64,000 nucleotides of DNA from Pedosphaera sp. (GCA_002690655.1 NZFL01000026.1:49611-113610); one strand, 5' to 3'; shown: positions 36,488 through 45,959, numbered from the stretch's first letter. The notes: generated by a model not told the origin, from the sequence alone. Numbers and translations: made by a program.

Positions 36488-37123
36488 ATGAAAAAATCCA
36501 TACCCAAGGTCCTGTTTGCACTGGTCGGTGTGCTGCTCATTGCCTCGGGTATTCAACCCGAGGATCATTTCACCTGGGCCCTTGAAGTTTCCTGGGTGGG
36601 AGCGGGCATGATGATTCTGGGTGTTTATCACCATAAAAACGGTGCCATCACCTGGTTTTTAGGGATGTCCCTCTTTCTGCATGCGCTGATCCTGATCTAT
36701 GGTGGCTGGTATACCTATGAGAAAGTTCCACTGGGCAACTGGATCCAGGAGTGGTTCCAGTTTGACAGGAACCACTATGACCGGATCGGACATTTTGCGC
36801 AGGGCTTCTTTCCGGCCATGCTGGCTCGAGAAGTCCTGATTCAAAACAAGGTGGTTCCAAGACGGGGCTGGAGGGAGTTCATGGTTTTCGCATTGATGAT
36901 GGCTTTCACGGCTTTGTTTGAGATCCTGGAATTCGGGGCAGCCAAGGCGTTCGGCGATGGTGCCGATGCCTACCTCGGCAGCCAGGGAGATATCTGGGAC
37001 GCACAATGGGATATGGTGATGTGCTGCCTCGGTTGCGTGGTCAACATATCCCTCTTTGCAAGGCGACATGAGGGGAGAATCGAGTGCCTCCATCAGCAAG
37101 AAAATCAAACCTTAATCCATTAA
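36488..37123 (+). CDS. DUF2238 (YjdF-type) integral membrane protein
   Basis: 211 residues from ATG 36488 (MKKSIPKVLFALVGVLLIASG); the open frame reaches back to 36407 but that part overlaps no family likeness. Six or so hydrophobic segments, with the family landmarks DRIGHFAQGFFPAMLARE, FEILEFGAAKAFGDGADAYLG and QGDIWDAQWDMVMC. DUF2238 proteins, including E. coli YjdF, are inner-membrane proteins with no established role; the conserved acidic and His residues around the DRIGH block suggest metal or lipid chemistry but this is only a guess. It lies directly after the SMC-like remnant and may have arrived with it. Confidence 0.88.
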   Translation: MKKSIPKVLFALVGVLLIASGIQPEDHFTWALEVSWVGAGMMILGVYHHKNGAITWFLGMSLFLHALILIYGGWYTYEKVPLGNWIQEWFQFDRNHYDRIGHFAQGFFPAMLAREVLIQNKVVPRRGWREFMVFALMMAFTALFEILEFGAAKAFGDGADAYLGSQGDIWDAQWDMVMCCLGCVVNISLFARRHEGRIECLHQQENQTLIH

Positions 37124-37139
37124 TTAAAGTCCGCCATCC

Positions 37140-37235
37140 TCAAGACCAGATAAACCGCCACGCGATGAGGATGCCCATGTTCACGACAGCCGGCCGCCCA
37201 AGCAGGATGCGCAGGTTTTCAATGGTTGTTACCAT
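37140..37235 (-). CDS. Possible 31-residue membrane-type small protein
   Basis: ATG at 37235-37233, TGA at 37142-37140. A purine-rich site AACAGGGAGAAAG lies about 8-20 nt upstream. The product begins MVTTIENLRILLGRP and ends with a hydrophobic, tryptophan-containing tail of about 14 residues. It could be a small membrane protein or the trimmed end of a lost gene. Support is only the ribosome site and hydrophobic pattern. Confidence 0.25.
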   Translation of the reverse strand: MVTTIENLRILLGRPAVVNMGILIAWRFIWS

Positions 37236-37673
37236 GCTTTTTCTTTCTCCCTGTTGACCTTGTATAACACACAAGTTGCGTTCATTCATGATACTATTCC
37301 GAGAACATGAAATTAGCACTCAGTTTCATCTTGAAGGAATCCACACCATAAAAATGAAAAGCAAGGCTCGGAAGGATGTTGCAAAGCGAGTAGCAACCGA
37401 AACACCCTCAAAACATGCCCCCCCTTTCAAGTTCAGGCAGAGATGGATCACCTTTAGGAATGCACACCAGCGCGGGTAGTCCTACAGATACCCTTTCATG
37501 GACGGGACTGGCCCCTGACAGGTCATTTAAACCAAGCATGCGAGTTCAGTCATGACAGCACGCGCGAAGGAACCATTCTTTTTGTGAGTGCTTTTTTTAC
37601 AAACACGGACCCTGGCATGCATTCCGTGATGGAAAATTCTGGACGATGGAGTCAGGTATCCCTTTCAGGATGC
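37236..37673. other. 438-bp stretch without a recognisable gene
   Basis: Contains a 67-codon frame at 37276-37479, basic and without family likeness, that I do not accept. No tRNA, strong hairpin or repeat was noticed. With the small frame before it, this continues the loose region that starts at the SMC-like remnant. Confidence 0.4.
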
Positions 37674-38096
37674 CTATTCTTGTGAAAAGTAACGGACTTT
37701 CTCAAGCTTACCATCGGGTTTGAAAATCATCCTTACAGAGCGATCCGGAAAACGCACATCAGCACGATAAGCTTGAAAAGTGCGCGGCCGAATCAATGAT
37801 CGATTGTAGGGCGGAAAATTCGGGTAGAAAAAGTCATCGTAATACCCGACGACTTCATATCTGGGGACAGTGGTCCCTTTTTGAAGAAGCCACTCGGCCA
37901 CTTTTGTTCCATCCGAAAGGGTTTCACGTTTGTCAGCTGGGCCCATGTCCCTGATCACGTCATTGTAGGTCCATTCACCCACACGCGATTCCCAATCTAC
38001 TTTGGGTGCGGTTTGGCATCCGGCAAATAGAAAAGCAATGAGCGGGGAAAACCAACAAACAAAAAGCATCCACGGCTTTCGTTTAACATTATTCAT
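37674..38096 (-). CDS. Small lipoprotein, SmpA/OmlA-like
   Basis: 140 residues from ATG 38096. A type II signal peptide with lipobox LFAGC, lipidated Cys27, is clear. Past it, VGEWTYNDVIRDMGPADKRE resembles the start of SmpA/OmlA (BamE-like) domains, in which a short helix carrying a G-P motif precedes a beta sheet; the sheet (RYEVVGYYDD, FQAYRADVRFP, RMIFKPDGKLEKVRYF) fits. Likely anchored in the outer membrane or periplasm. It may support assembly of outer membrane proteins but a narrower role cannot be given. Transcribed alone. Confidence 0.72.
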   Translation of the reverse strand: MNNVKRKPWMLFVCWFSPLIAFLFAGCQTAPKVDWESRVGEWTYNDVIRDMGPADKRETLSDGTKVAEWLLQKGTTVPRYEVVGYYDDFFYPNFPPYNRSLIRPRTFQAYRADVRFPDRSVRMIFKPDGKLEKVRYFSQE

Positions 38097-38267
38097 GAGA
38101 TAAACCATACATACTGGTCACTTGTAGTCCAAATCTGTATTTGACGAAAAACAGTACACTGAGTGTGGCTCTTCTCGCTATGAAAACAGTGGCCTATATC
38201 GCACGGCTGTTTGATGTTGAATTTCAGTTTTCAACATTAAACAACTTGGTTAATGTGACCTTGGAGC

Positions 38268-39440
38268 GTGGGTATCATTCAATATCTTGATAAGTGGCTA
38301 TACAGGCGTTTTATATTCCTGTTACTGGTGGCTTACGTACTGGCGGCTTACTTACTGGCGGGCTTGATACCATCACCGGGACTCTGGCTGAAAAAAATTG
38401 ATTGGGGAACTCTTCCCGGCACGCATGAAAACGTGACAACCAGTTTGGTCATGCTTGGGGCACTCCTCTTCAACGCAGGGTTCTCGGTTACTTCAGAACA
38501 GTGGAATGCGCTTCGACGCAGACCATCGCTTTCGCTGGCTGGCCTCATGGGAAAAGTCCTCATCGCTGTCACATGGATTTCTATACTGATGATTGGTCTG
38601 TCTGCCGGGCTTTCAAGCCTATGGATTTCCATGCTCGCTGGTTTTGCCATAGTTTCCATGATGCCGGCAGCCACTTCATCCGCAGCATGGGCCCAGCAGA
38701 CAAACTCCAACATGCCGCTCAGCCTTGGGCTCTGGTTAATCACCACAAGTATGATGCCTTTGATATTCCCAGTGATGAGCTGGCTTTTCCATCAACTTCC
38801 CCCTGAGGTGGGCACGCGTGGTTTTACCGAGACAAAATCAGTGTTCAGTTTACCCTTCATCGTGGTCTGGATCATTGTCCCAGTTATTGGAGGAAGGTTC
38901 TTCAGATGGTTTTCAGGAGAAAAAGGGAAAACCCAGTTGCCTATCTGGATGAAATGGGCGAATGCCCTGAATTTGCTTTTATTGAATTACATGCACGGAA
39001 CAACCTTCCTTCCTCAAAGCCTGCAGCCTTTCCTGCCTTCAGCGATGTTCAGCCTTTTGCTGGGCGTACTGACATGCTGTAGCATGGCGTTCGTGACAGG
39101 CATATGGATAGGGAAAACATCAAAGGTAACACCGTCTGAAAAAATGGCACTCATGTTTGGCACCGGGATGAACAACAATGGAATGGCTTTGGTTCCGGCG
39201 GCGCAGTTCCCGGGGGCATCAGGCTGGATTGGCCTGACCATTGCCTTGTGCACGTTCGGACAGCATCTGGTGGCAGCCGCGATTCAAATTTTCTTGAGTA
39301 AACCCGTCATGGGAATTCCCTGTTCATCAAGGCATGCCAACCTGAGATCGAAGATTCCTTTGGTTATATCCTCAGATGAAACTGGTCATCGTCATGAGCA
39401 TTCGACTACTTTATTGGGCTGCAATCCATCAACATCATGA
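38268..39440 (+). CDS. BASS-family (bile acid:Na+ symporter-like) transporter
   Basis: 390 residues, GTG start at 38268. About ten hydrophobic segments cover most of the chain. Family features are the first half motif LGALLFNAGFSVTSEQW, and the two conserved crossover regions AIVSMMPAATSSAAWAQQTNSN and LMFGTGMNNNGMALVPAAQFPG, where Asn and Gly residues line the Na+ and substrate sites. Substrate could be a bile-acid-like organic anion or another carboxylate. The last 40 residues are soluble. Its stop overlaps the ATG of a sigma factor by 4 bp, an unusual partner for a transporter, so all three genes of 38268-42240 should be made together. Confidence 0.84.
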   Translation: MGIIQYLDKWLYRRFIFLLLVAYVLAAYLLAGLIPSPGLWLKKIDWGTLPGTHENVTTSLVMLGALLFNAGFSVTSEQWNALRRRPSLSLAGLMGKVLIAVTWISILMIGLSAGLSSLWISMLAGFAIVSMMPAATSSAAWAQQTNSNMPLSLGLWLITTSMMPLIFPVMSWLFHQLPPEVGTRGFTETKSVFSLPFIVVWIIVPVIGGRFFRWFSGEKGKTQLPIWMKWANALNLLLLNYMHGTTFLPQSLQPFLPSAMFSLLLGVLTCCSMAFVTGIWIGKTSKVTPSEKMALMFGTGMNNNGMALVPAAQFPGASGWIGLTIALCTFGQHLVAAAIQIFLSKPVMGIPCSSRHANLRSKIPLVISSDETGHRHEHSTTLLGCNPSTS

Positions 39441-40060
39441 ACAACCGTCCGGATCTCACCACGCAAATAGAAGCTTTGATTGATCGCTTGATGAAAGGCG
39501 ATGAGTCGGCACGTGTCGAATTGGTTCAATGCACCTGGGATAGACTGCTGAAAATGACTCGCCAGATATCCCGTGATTATCCACCCGTGCGTCGCTGGGA
39601 GCAAACCGATGATATTTTCCAGAATGCCTCGATCCGTATTTGGAAAGCGCTGGAGAAAGTTCCGCTAAAAGACGCACGTCATTTTTTGAGACTGGCAGCT
39701 GAAAAGATACGATTCGAACTAATCGATTTAGCACGTCACTATCAGGGACCTTTGGGGCAAGGGCGCAACCATCAGACGCAATTAACCCCCCGCGAATCAC
39801 AGACTTCCATAGCTCCCGAAGATAATGGATGGGTCACCGAAGACCCAAGCAAAGCCGCTCAATGGGGAGATATTCATGCCCAAGTTGAAAAGTTGCCAGA
39901 TGAACTCAAGGAAGTATTTGATTTGATATGGTATCATGATCTTTTACAGAGCGAAGTAGCACATATTTTGAAAATGGATGTTCGCACGGTAAAGCGTCGC
40001 TGGAGAAAAGCGCGTCTGGAATTACAAATTTTACTGCAAGATTCAATACCCGAGCCATGA
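39437..40060 (+). CDS. RNA polymerase sigma factor, ECF type
   Basis: 207 residues in the two-domain ECF layout. Region 2 lies around residues 25-95 (RRWEQTDDIFQNASIRIWKAL is the -10-binding part) and region 4 around 145-200, with an HTH (HDLLQSEVAHILKMDVRTVKRRWRKAR). The layout and the RRW-EQTDD-type wording fit sigma factors of planctomycetes and verrucomicrobia that are encoded with Ser/Thr kinases. No anti-sigma factor with a zinc motif is found; the overlap with the membrane kinase, 4 bp at 40057-40060, suggests that the kinase controls it, possibly by phosphorylation. The genes it switches on are unknown. Confidence 0.9.
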   Translation: MNNRPDLTTQIEALIDRLMKGDESARVELVQCTWDRLLKMTRQISRDYPPVRRWEQTDDIFQNASIRIWKALEKVPLKDARHFLRLAAEKIRFELIDLARHYQGPLGQGRNHQTQLTPRESQTSIAPEDNGWVTEDPSKAAQWGDIHAQVEKLPDELKEVFDLIWYHDLLQSEVAHILKMDVRTVKRRWRKARLELQILLQDSIPEP

Positions 40061-42240
40061 GTAATGATCCAAAAAAACGCATCCTCGAAAACCTGCTGGA
40101 CCAATGGGAAGAAGCTCAAGAAAAAGGGAATCCTGTATCGCCTGAAAGCTTATGTATCGAGCATCCTGAACTCGTTACCGATTTAAAAAAGCAAATTGAT
40201 TCGCTTGAGCAAATTAATCGGATGCTCAAGCCCCAAAACGAGATTCTCCAGCAATCGGAGGAAAACGATTTACAGGAACAAACTCTGGATGAAACATTCA
40301 TTGCCAATATAGGGCTCACTGAAGCGCAGTTTCACGCTGAAGGGGCCTTGGGCCGAGTCTATCTTGCTCTGGACACAGAGCTGAACCGCGAAGTTGCCAT
40401 CAAATTCATGCAAAAACGTCACATGCATGATCAGGCAAGGAAAGAAAGGTTTTGCCTGGAAGCGGAAATCACCAGTCGACTGTATCATCCCGGAGTGGTT
40501 CCAGTCCATGGGATTGGTCAGACTGAAGACAAACGCCCCTTCTATGTCATGCAGTTTGTGCACGGCGAGACACTCCAGAAGACCATTGATACATATTATT
40601 CCGAAGCAGATCGCTGGAATGTTCATCGACGCAATCTCGAGTTCCGTAACCTGCTGGCTCATTTTGTAACCATTTGTAACACGATTGCCTATGCCCATAA
40701 TCGCGGAGTCATTCATCGTGATCTCAAACCTGAAAACGTGATTATTGGCCGTTACGGAGAATCGATGGTTGTGGATTGGGGGCTTGCCATGCCGGTGGAT
40801 CGTGATGAATCCGCACGAGCAAGCGGAGAAAAAACCTTGTTTCCGAGCGGGCATCAAGTGAGGCAACGCTCAGGCCATGATCTCGGCGCAGGCACTCCCG
40901 CTTACATGAGTCCTGAACAAGCCTCTGGTCAATCTTCAATGACGGTATCCAGCGATATTTACAGCCTTGGATCCATTCTTTATAAAATACTATGCGGCAA
41001 AAGCCCGGTCGATGGAATTGAAGGAGGCATCCAGCAAATCCGTCAGAAAGTAATCGATGGCGAATGGAATCATCCCAAGAGCATTTCAGCTCAATGCCCG
41101 AATGCCTTGGAAGCTGTCTGTTTGAAAGCCATGCACCTTCAAGCCTCGAAAAGATATCCTTCCGCACTGGAACTTGCCAATGAGGTAGAGCGTTTTCTGG
41201 CAGATGAAAAAGTACAGGCCTATCAGGAGTCGGCTCTGGAAACGCCCCTGCGATTTTTTCGCCAGCACCGACGCATGGCTCAAATCACGGCGATCTCCAT
41301 TGTTTTACTGCTTGCTGTTTTCCTTGGCTCAGCTTTTCGACTGGGAATAGCTGCGCGCGAGAGTCAGGCAGTCAATGAAACACTGCTGAAATCTGCAGCA
41401 AAACTCACGGCTGTCACGGTTCAAATGGAAATGGATGGCAGGTGGTTTTTATTGGAGAAGGAGGCCAGTAACCCGCGGTTAATCGAGCATTTGAATGCAA
41501 ATCAAGGGCCCCTTCATGATCAAAGCCGGGTTTTGTTTTCTGATTTAATCACAGCCATCAGGGATAGAGCTAAATTAGATGAAGTCGAAGCTGAGAGCTG
41601 GTTTATCTGCAACAGTGCAGGCGTGCAATTGGCACGGCACCCATCAGGCTCTTCCATCGGTCAAACCTACGCACATCGTGATTATTTTCATGGCAATGGT
41701 ATTGATTTGCAATCTGGCAAAACAGGTTCTCCTCCTCATATCGTAAGCGAGTATTTATCGGTCCCTTATGCCAGTAGCAGCGATGGAGCGTTAAAAGTCG
41801 CATTGACGTGCCCCATATACAGTCAAACGGAGGGACAATCTGGCCGCCAGTTCCTCGGCGTTTTGGGAATGTCGATCAAACTGGGAGATTTTGAGGTGCT
41901 CACCGGAAATCTGGCTGACGGACAAATTGCTGTTTTGGCAAATTTTGGCTCTGACCATTTCGAAGGAGAAGCATCTACGGGCCTGTTCTTGCATCACCCA
42001 CGGCTTTCATCATCTTTCAATCAGGAAGGTGAGAACGCTTTACCCCGACTTGCAGCAGCCCTGCTCAAAGAACTCAAAGCATCTCCGCGTGGACTGTATC
42101 TCAGAAATTATATGGATCCAGTATCGCGCAATCCATCAAAAGGCCAATGGACGGCTGCATTTGAGCGTGTTCATCTGCGCAATCAATCTGAATGGGAAGA
42201 GGATCGTGGATGGGTTGTCATTGTTCAGCGCCCTAATTAA
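40057..42240 (+). CDS. Transmembrane Ser/Thr protein kinase with extracytoplasmic Cache-like sensor
   Basis: 727 residues. About 75 N-terminal residues, with ENLLDQWEEAQEKGNPVSPESLC, are a common lead of such kinases. The kinase domain has a glycine loop EGALGRVYLA, catalytic Lys116 (VAIKFM), HRDLKPEN (220-227) with Asp222, and DWG (240-242) in place of DFG. GTPAYMSPEQ marks the activation segment. One transmembrane segment at about 407-430 (ITAISIVLLLAVFLGSAF) is followed by 300 residues outside the membrane with the Cache pattern SWFICNSAGVQLARHPSG and GQTYAHRDYFHG. It should sense a small molecule outside the cytoplasm and phosphorylate inside targets, with the upstream sigma factor as best candidate. 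Confidence 0.9.
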   Translation: MSNDPKKRILENLLDQWEEAQEKGNPVSPESLCIEHPELVTDLKKQIDSLEQINRMLKPQNEILQQSEENDLQEQTLDETFIANIGLTEAQFHAEGALGRVYLALDTELNREVAIKFMQKRHMHDQARKERFCLEAEITSRLYHPGVVPVHGIGQTEDKRPFYVMQFVHGETLQKTIDTYYSEADRWNVHRRNLEFRNLLAHFVTICNTIAYAHNRGVIHRDLKPENVIIGRYGESMVVDWGLAMPVDRDESARASGEKTLFPSGHQVRQRSGHDLGAGTPAYMSPEQASGQSSMTVSSDIYSLGSILYKILCGKSPVDGIEGGIQQIRQKVIDGEWNHPKSISAQCPNALEAVCLKAMHLQASKRYPSALELANEVERFLADEKVQAYQESALETPLRFFRQHRRMAQITAISIVLLLAVFLGSAFRLGIAARESQAVNETLLKSAAKLTAVTVQMEMDGRWFLLEKEASNPRLIEHLNANQGPLHDQSRVLFSDLITAIRDRAKLDEVEAESWFICNSAGVQLARHPSGSSIGQTYAHRDYFHGNGIDLQSGKTGSPPHIVSEYLSVPYASSSDGALKVALTCPIYSQTEGQSGRQFLGVLGMSIKLGDFEVLTGNLADGQIAVLANFGSDHFEGEASTGLFLHHPRLSSSFNQEGENALPRLAAALLKELKASPRGLYLRNYMDPVSRNPSKGQWTAAFERVHLRNQSEWEEDRGWVVIVQRPN

Positions 42241-42276
42241 GCGATTCCCCAAGAAGAGAGATTTGTCCTTTTCAAC

Positions 42277-43806
42277 TCAGGATTTCATTCGGTCGAATAA
42301 GTTCCGTGTAATTCTCTGTAGTCGTGTATCTGGACCTTCAGGAGAAGTATAGACAGAAGGGCGCACATAACCAGGGGGTTCACTCAGTCCGTCTCCCCAC
42401 CATATCGTTGCTGCATTGAATACCCAGTTACCTTTTGGTGCTTGGTAAATTGTGGATGTGTATTCACCACCATTCAAGATTCCTGGAGCACTTTGAGTCT
42501 TACCCGAGGCAAGAATCTCCAGACCTTTGATGTCTTCAGGGTCCCCATGCCATTCCCACCCTACAAGTCCGGGTATGGCGTCGCCCATGGACATCTCGGT
42601 TCCATCAAAAACCCAATGATCTGGTTTACGACAAATCCAATCGGCTCCTCCAGTAACTGGCCCCGTGCTCTGAGCGCCCATGAGTTCGCTGGCATAAGGA
42701 GGTTCATGGATCAGTTTCGACATCGAATTAAATTCTCTAGTTCCGCCGGGAGGACCAAATACCCCAATGCGCTCCATCACTCGATCCGGATTCCCTTGAC
42801 GATCCCGTTGCAAGTGTATTTTCCCGCAAACCGCGTTACCTGACAAAAAAGCAGCATGCGTGCCCTGCTTGATCGCCTGCTGAACGTTACGATACATCTG
42901 AAGAGTCCAGTATTCATCATGGCCCACTGACAGGAAACTTTTGCAACGATGCAATCCTGGCTCATCGCTGTGTGTATCCTGATTGGAAACATACGTCACA
43001 TCATAGCCCAGTGACTCCATCCAGAAAGCAGTCGGAAACTCCCATAAAAGAAACTCTCCTGACCCCGTGCTCAAAGGAGCATCCAAAATTTGACAGTATT
43101 TACCATAAGGTCGATTGAAACAGACTTCGATGCCTCCCCCCCAATACCATTCAGTTTGTCCATTGTCATATAGAGAGAATTGGTCAGGCCAACGATTGTA
43201 GGCCTGCCAGGTGTGATCACTGCATTGAAACATGAAGTCCGCCTCTCGATCATCCCTAAGGATAAAAATAGCATAACTTTGAAAACCTTCTTTCAGAGAA
43301 GTCAGTTTGACCAAATAAACACCACTAACCCAATCTTCAGGGATATGATATTCAAATGAGGTTTCCCACTGACAATCCAGACGACGCTTGGCATCAGCAG
43401 CAGGATCATCCTGCGAACGACCATTGAAAGGCCCCCATAGCCCCATGTGTCTCCCTCCCTTTCCTGCATAATAGCCTAATCGATAGATATCCAGTAAAAA
43501 TTCGGAAGCAGGCCGTGTGCTTACCTTGACTTGTAATTTATCTCCCGCGCGGTATCTGGTCTGTGAACAGTAACCCTCAATCCAGGGGCAACGATATCGT
43601 GTTGAGGGATCAATACCCGTTGTTTTCAGCATCCAATCACGCGTCCCTTCCTTCTGATTTTCCAGAACGACTGGATTTGAGGGCTGACTACTCCTTGATT
43701 CCTCAGTGGAAAAACATGCCCCAGTCCCAACACTGAGTCCTGCGCCAAAAAGCCCTTTCAATACTTGTCGACGATTGATGAGTGAAAAGCGATACCTGGG
43801 ATTCAT
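42277..43806 (-). CDS. N,N-dimethylformamidase beta-subunit-like secreted protein
   Basis: 509 residues. Starts with NRRQVLKGLFGAGLSVGTGAC: a twin-arginine signal with a possible lipobox Cys, so it may be a Tat-exported lipoprotein. The body is that of the N,N-dimethylformamidase large-subunit family: an N-terminal beta domain (YRAGDKLQVKVSTRPASEF, LDIYRLGYYAGKGGR), the 'FMFQCSDHTWQAYNRWP' segment, and the C-terminal part with GHDEYWTLQMYRNVQ and FLSGNAVCGKI, a Gln-amidotransferase-like fold. In the known enzyme iron is bound by Tyr and Glu residues in this region; YW-type Tyr is present, but I cannot confirm the whole site. Reaction unknown. Convergent to the kinase gene and divergent from the carbamoyltransferase cassette. 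Confidence 0.82.
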   Translation of the reverse strand: MNPRYRFSLINRRQVLKGLFGAGLSVGTGACFSTEESRSSQPSNPVVLENQKEGTRDWMLKTTGIDPSTRYRCPWIEGYCSQTRYRAGDKLQVKVSTRPASEFLLDIYRLGYYAGKGGRHMGLWGPFNGRSQDDPAADAKRRLDCQWETSFEYHIPEDWVSGVYLVKLTSLKEGFQSYAIFILRDDREADFMFQCSDHTWQAYNRWPDQFSLYDNGQTEWYWGGGIEVCFNRPYGKYCQILDAPLSTGSGEFLLWEFPTAFWMESLGYDVTYVSNQDTHSDEPGLHRCKSFLSVGHDEYWTLQMYRNVQQAIKQGTHAAFLSGNAVCGKIHLQRDRQGNPDRVMERIGVFGPPGGTREFNSMSKLIHEPPYASELMGAQSTGPVTGGADWICRKPDHWVFDGTEMSMGDAIPGLVGWEWHGDPEDIKGLEILASGKTQSAPGILNGGEYTSTIYQAPKGNWVFNAATIWWGDGLSEPPGYVRPSVYTSPEGPDTRLQRITRNLFDRMKS

Positions 43807-43914
43807 AATATTTCTGGAATTGAGGAGAAAACATTAAGGCTTGATTCATTGGAATACAAGAAGCAGCCATTGTAGTTGAACGAAGGATCAGCTGAAATTT
43901 GCTCTTGGCTAATG

Positions 43915-44094
43915 AGCCATGCATTTGCGAAGATCATACGCGTGTGGGAAATTTTCCAAGAATTTGTGCAGTTCCTGAAGCAGGAGAAAAAGTGGTGGCT
44001 CTGGCCACTGGTAATCATACTACTGTTGCTTGGGGCATTGATCGTATTTTCCTCCTCCAGCGCTCTGGCTCCATTCATGTACCCGTTCATGTGA
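43915..44094 (+). CDS. DUF5989-type small membrane protein (SxtK-like)
   Basis: 59 residues from ATG 43915; the open frame reaches to 43876. An amphipathic N-terminal helix (FAKIIRVWEIFQEFVQFLKQ) precedes one transmembrane segment (WLWPLVIILLLLGALIVF) and a short SALAPFMYPF tail. This build, KKWWLWP then a TM and 'SALAPF', is that of DUF5989 proteins encoded with NodU/CmcH-type carbamoyltransferases. It lies 28 bp before the carbamoyltransferase. Its role is unknown; it may recruit the enzyme to the membrane. Confidence 0.82.
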   Translation, partial: SHAFAKIIRVWEIFQEFVQFLKQEKKWWLWPLVIILLLLGALIVFSSSSALAPFMYPFM

Positions 44095-44122
44095 CACCTT
44101 CTTCACTGACCGGCAATTTGAC

Positions 44123-45955
44123 ATGAAATATATTCTAGGCATATCCGCTTTTTATCATGATTCCGCAGCGGTATTGCTCAAGGATGGCATCATAATTGCA
44201 GCAGCTCAGGAGGAACGTTTCACACGCAAGAAAAACGATGAACGCTTTCCGGGCCATGCCATTACATTTTGTTTAAACAAAGCTAAGATTGAACCTGAGC
44301 AACTTGATGCGGTTGCGTTCTACGACAAACCCATCACTAAATTCGCGCGCATGCTGGAAACCTATCTGGCAGTGGCACCTGGTGGTTGGAAAACTTTCCC
44401 GCGTATTTTACCCACCTGGCTGTCGGAAAAATTAAATCTGAAAAACACCATTCGCGAGGAATTCAGTGGGCTCCCAGAAGCCTGCCCTATTCTCTTCACC
44501 CAGCATCACGAATCACATGCGGCATCAGCATTCTACCCTTCACCATTCGAAACTGCAGCCATCTTGACCATCGATGGTGTAGGAGAATGGGCCACCACCT
44601 CAATGGCTGTAGGAGGAGGAAAAAAGATAACCACGCTGAAGGAAATCAGATTCCCCCATTCACTGGGACTGTTGTATTCTACCTTTACGGCCTATTGTGG
44701 TTTCCGAGTCAATTCAGGGGAATACAAACTCATGGGGCTGGCACCCTATGGTGAGCCAAAGTATGTCAAACACATCTATGATCATCTGATCGACGTCAAG
44801 GCAGATGGTTCCTTCCGTCTGAATCTGGATTACTTTGATTTCCTGCGATCCAATCGCATGAGCAATGATCGCTTTCATGCCTTGTTTGATGGCCCGCCAA
44901 GGAAACCTGAGACCAAAATGGACCCCAGGTTCATGGACGTCGCCAGGTCCATTCAACAGGTCACCGAAGATATTGTTCTGAAATTGGCGAAACATACCCG
45001 GGAAGTAACAGAAAAAAAACATTTATGCCTTGCCGGCGGTGTCGCTTTGAACTGTGTTGCTAATGGAAAGCTGGCTGCCCAGAAATGGTTTGATGACATA
45101 TGGATTCAGCCAGCTGCAGGTGATGCCGGGGGAGCATTGGGGGCAGCTCTGGCGGTATGGCATGAGCAGACCAGCGAAAAACCACGCGGTGAATCCACGC
45201 TGCAAAAGGGACAAGATCAAATGTCAGGCTCATTCCTTGGCCCTGCCTACAGTTCAGACGAAGTGCAGAGAACATTGAACGCACATGAAGCCTCTTTTCA
45301 TGTAACCAACGACCATGGCACATTGAACAAAATCACCTCCAGATGGCTGGCTGAAGGTCATGTGGTGGGATGGATGCAGGGAGCCATGGAGTTTGGCCCG
45401 AGAGCATTGGGTAATCGCTCGATTCTGGGAGATGCGCGTTCAAGTAAGATGCAAAGCTTGATCAACCGGAAAATTAAATACCGGGAATCCTTCCGTCCCT
45501 TCGCACCTGCCGTCCTGGAAGAAAAGGCTCACAAGTTTTTCGAGCTTCACGGACTGAAATCACCCTACATGCTGATTGTAGCTGACTTGCTTGAATCACA
45601 GCAAAAATCCACCTCCAGTGAATTGGAAGGACTGGAACGATTGCATGCTGAGCGATCTGATGTACCCGCCATCACACACGTGGATTACACTGCTCGGGTT
45701 CAAACGGTCAATGAACACCAGAACGCTCGGTTTTACCATTTGCTCAAGACCTTTGAATCAGAGACGGGCTGCCCAATGTTAATCAACACTTCTTTCAATG
45801 TAAGGGGAGAACCCATCGTTGCCACACCTGATGACGCCTATCGCTGTTTCATGAATACCGAAATGGATTATCTGGTGATTGGCGACATTTGGCTTTCCAA
45901 GATCGAGCAGAAACAGGATCGTCCGAAACAACAATTCGTCCCGATCCCCGATTGA
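44123..45955 (+). CDS. Carbamoyltransferase (NodU/CmcH family)
   Basis: 610 residues. The N-terminal ASKHA-type domain begins ILGISAFYHDSAAVLLKDG and includes THHESHAASAFYPSPF-like and GEWATTSMAVG segments. The C-terminal domain carries MEFGPRALGNRSILGDAR, and the middle CLAGGVALNC. The family transfers carbamoyl from carbamoyl phosphate, through carbamoyl adenylate, to a hydroxyl of antibiotics, Nod factors or sugars; TobZ is the best described member. Here it is flanked by DUF5989 and SxtJ membrane proteins, a cassette also known beside SxtI in saxitoxin clusters and in many unrelated genomes. No biosynthetic cluster is adjacent, so the acceptor is more likely a cell-envelope glycan or lipid. 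Acceptor unknown. Confidence 0.92.
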   Translation: MKYILGISAFYHDSAAVLLKDGIIIAAAQEERFTRKKNDERFPGHAITFCLNKAKIEPEQLDAVAFYDKPITKFARMLETYLAVAPGGWKTFPRILPTWLSEKLNLKNTIREEFSGLPEACPILFTQHHESHAASAFYPSPFETAAILTIDGVGEWATTSMAVGGGKKITTLKEIRFPHSLGLLYSTFTAYCGFRVNSGEYKLMGLAPYGEPKYVKHIYDHLIDVKADGSFRLNLDYFDFLRSNRMSNDRFHALFDGPPRKPETKMDPRFMDVARSIQQVTEDIVLKLAKHTREVTEKKHLCLAGGVALNCVANGKLAAQKWFDDIWIQPAAGDAGGALGAALAVWHEQTSEKPRGESTLQKGQDQMSGSFLGPAYSSDEVQRTLNAHEASFHVTNDHGTLNKITSRWLAEGHVVGWMQGAMEFGPRALGNRSILGDARSSKMQSLINRKIKYRESFRPFAPAVLEEKAHKFFELHGLKSPYMLIVADLLESQQKSTSSELEGLERLHAERSDVPAITHVDYTARVQTVNEHQNARFYHLLKTFESETGCPMLINTSFNVRGEPIVATPDDAYRCFMNTEMDYLVIGDIWLSKIEQKQDRPKQQFVPIPD

Positions 45956-45959
45956 TACA

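Noticed and set aside
36160..36540. Minus-strand frames across the ATPase remnant
   Set aside because: They are reverse shadows of the Rad50-like remnant, whose motifs read clearly on the plus strand.
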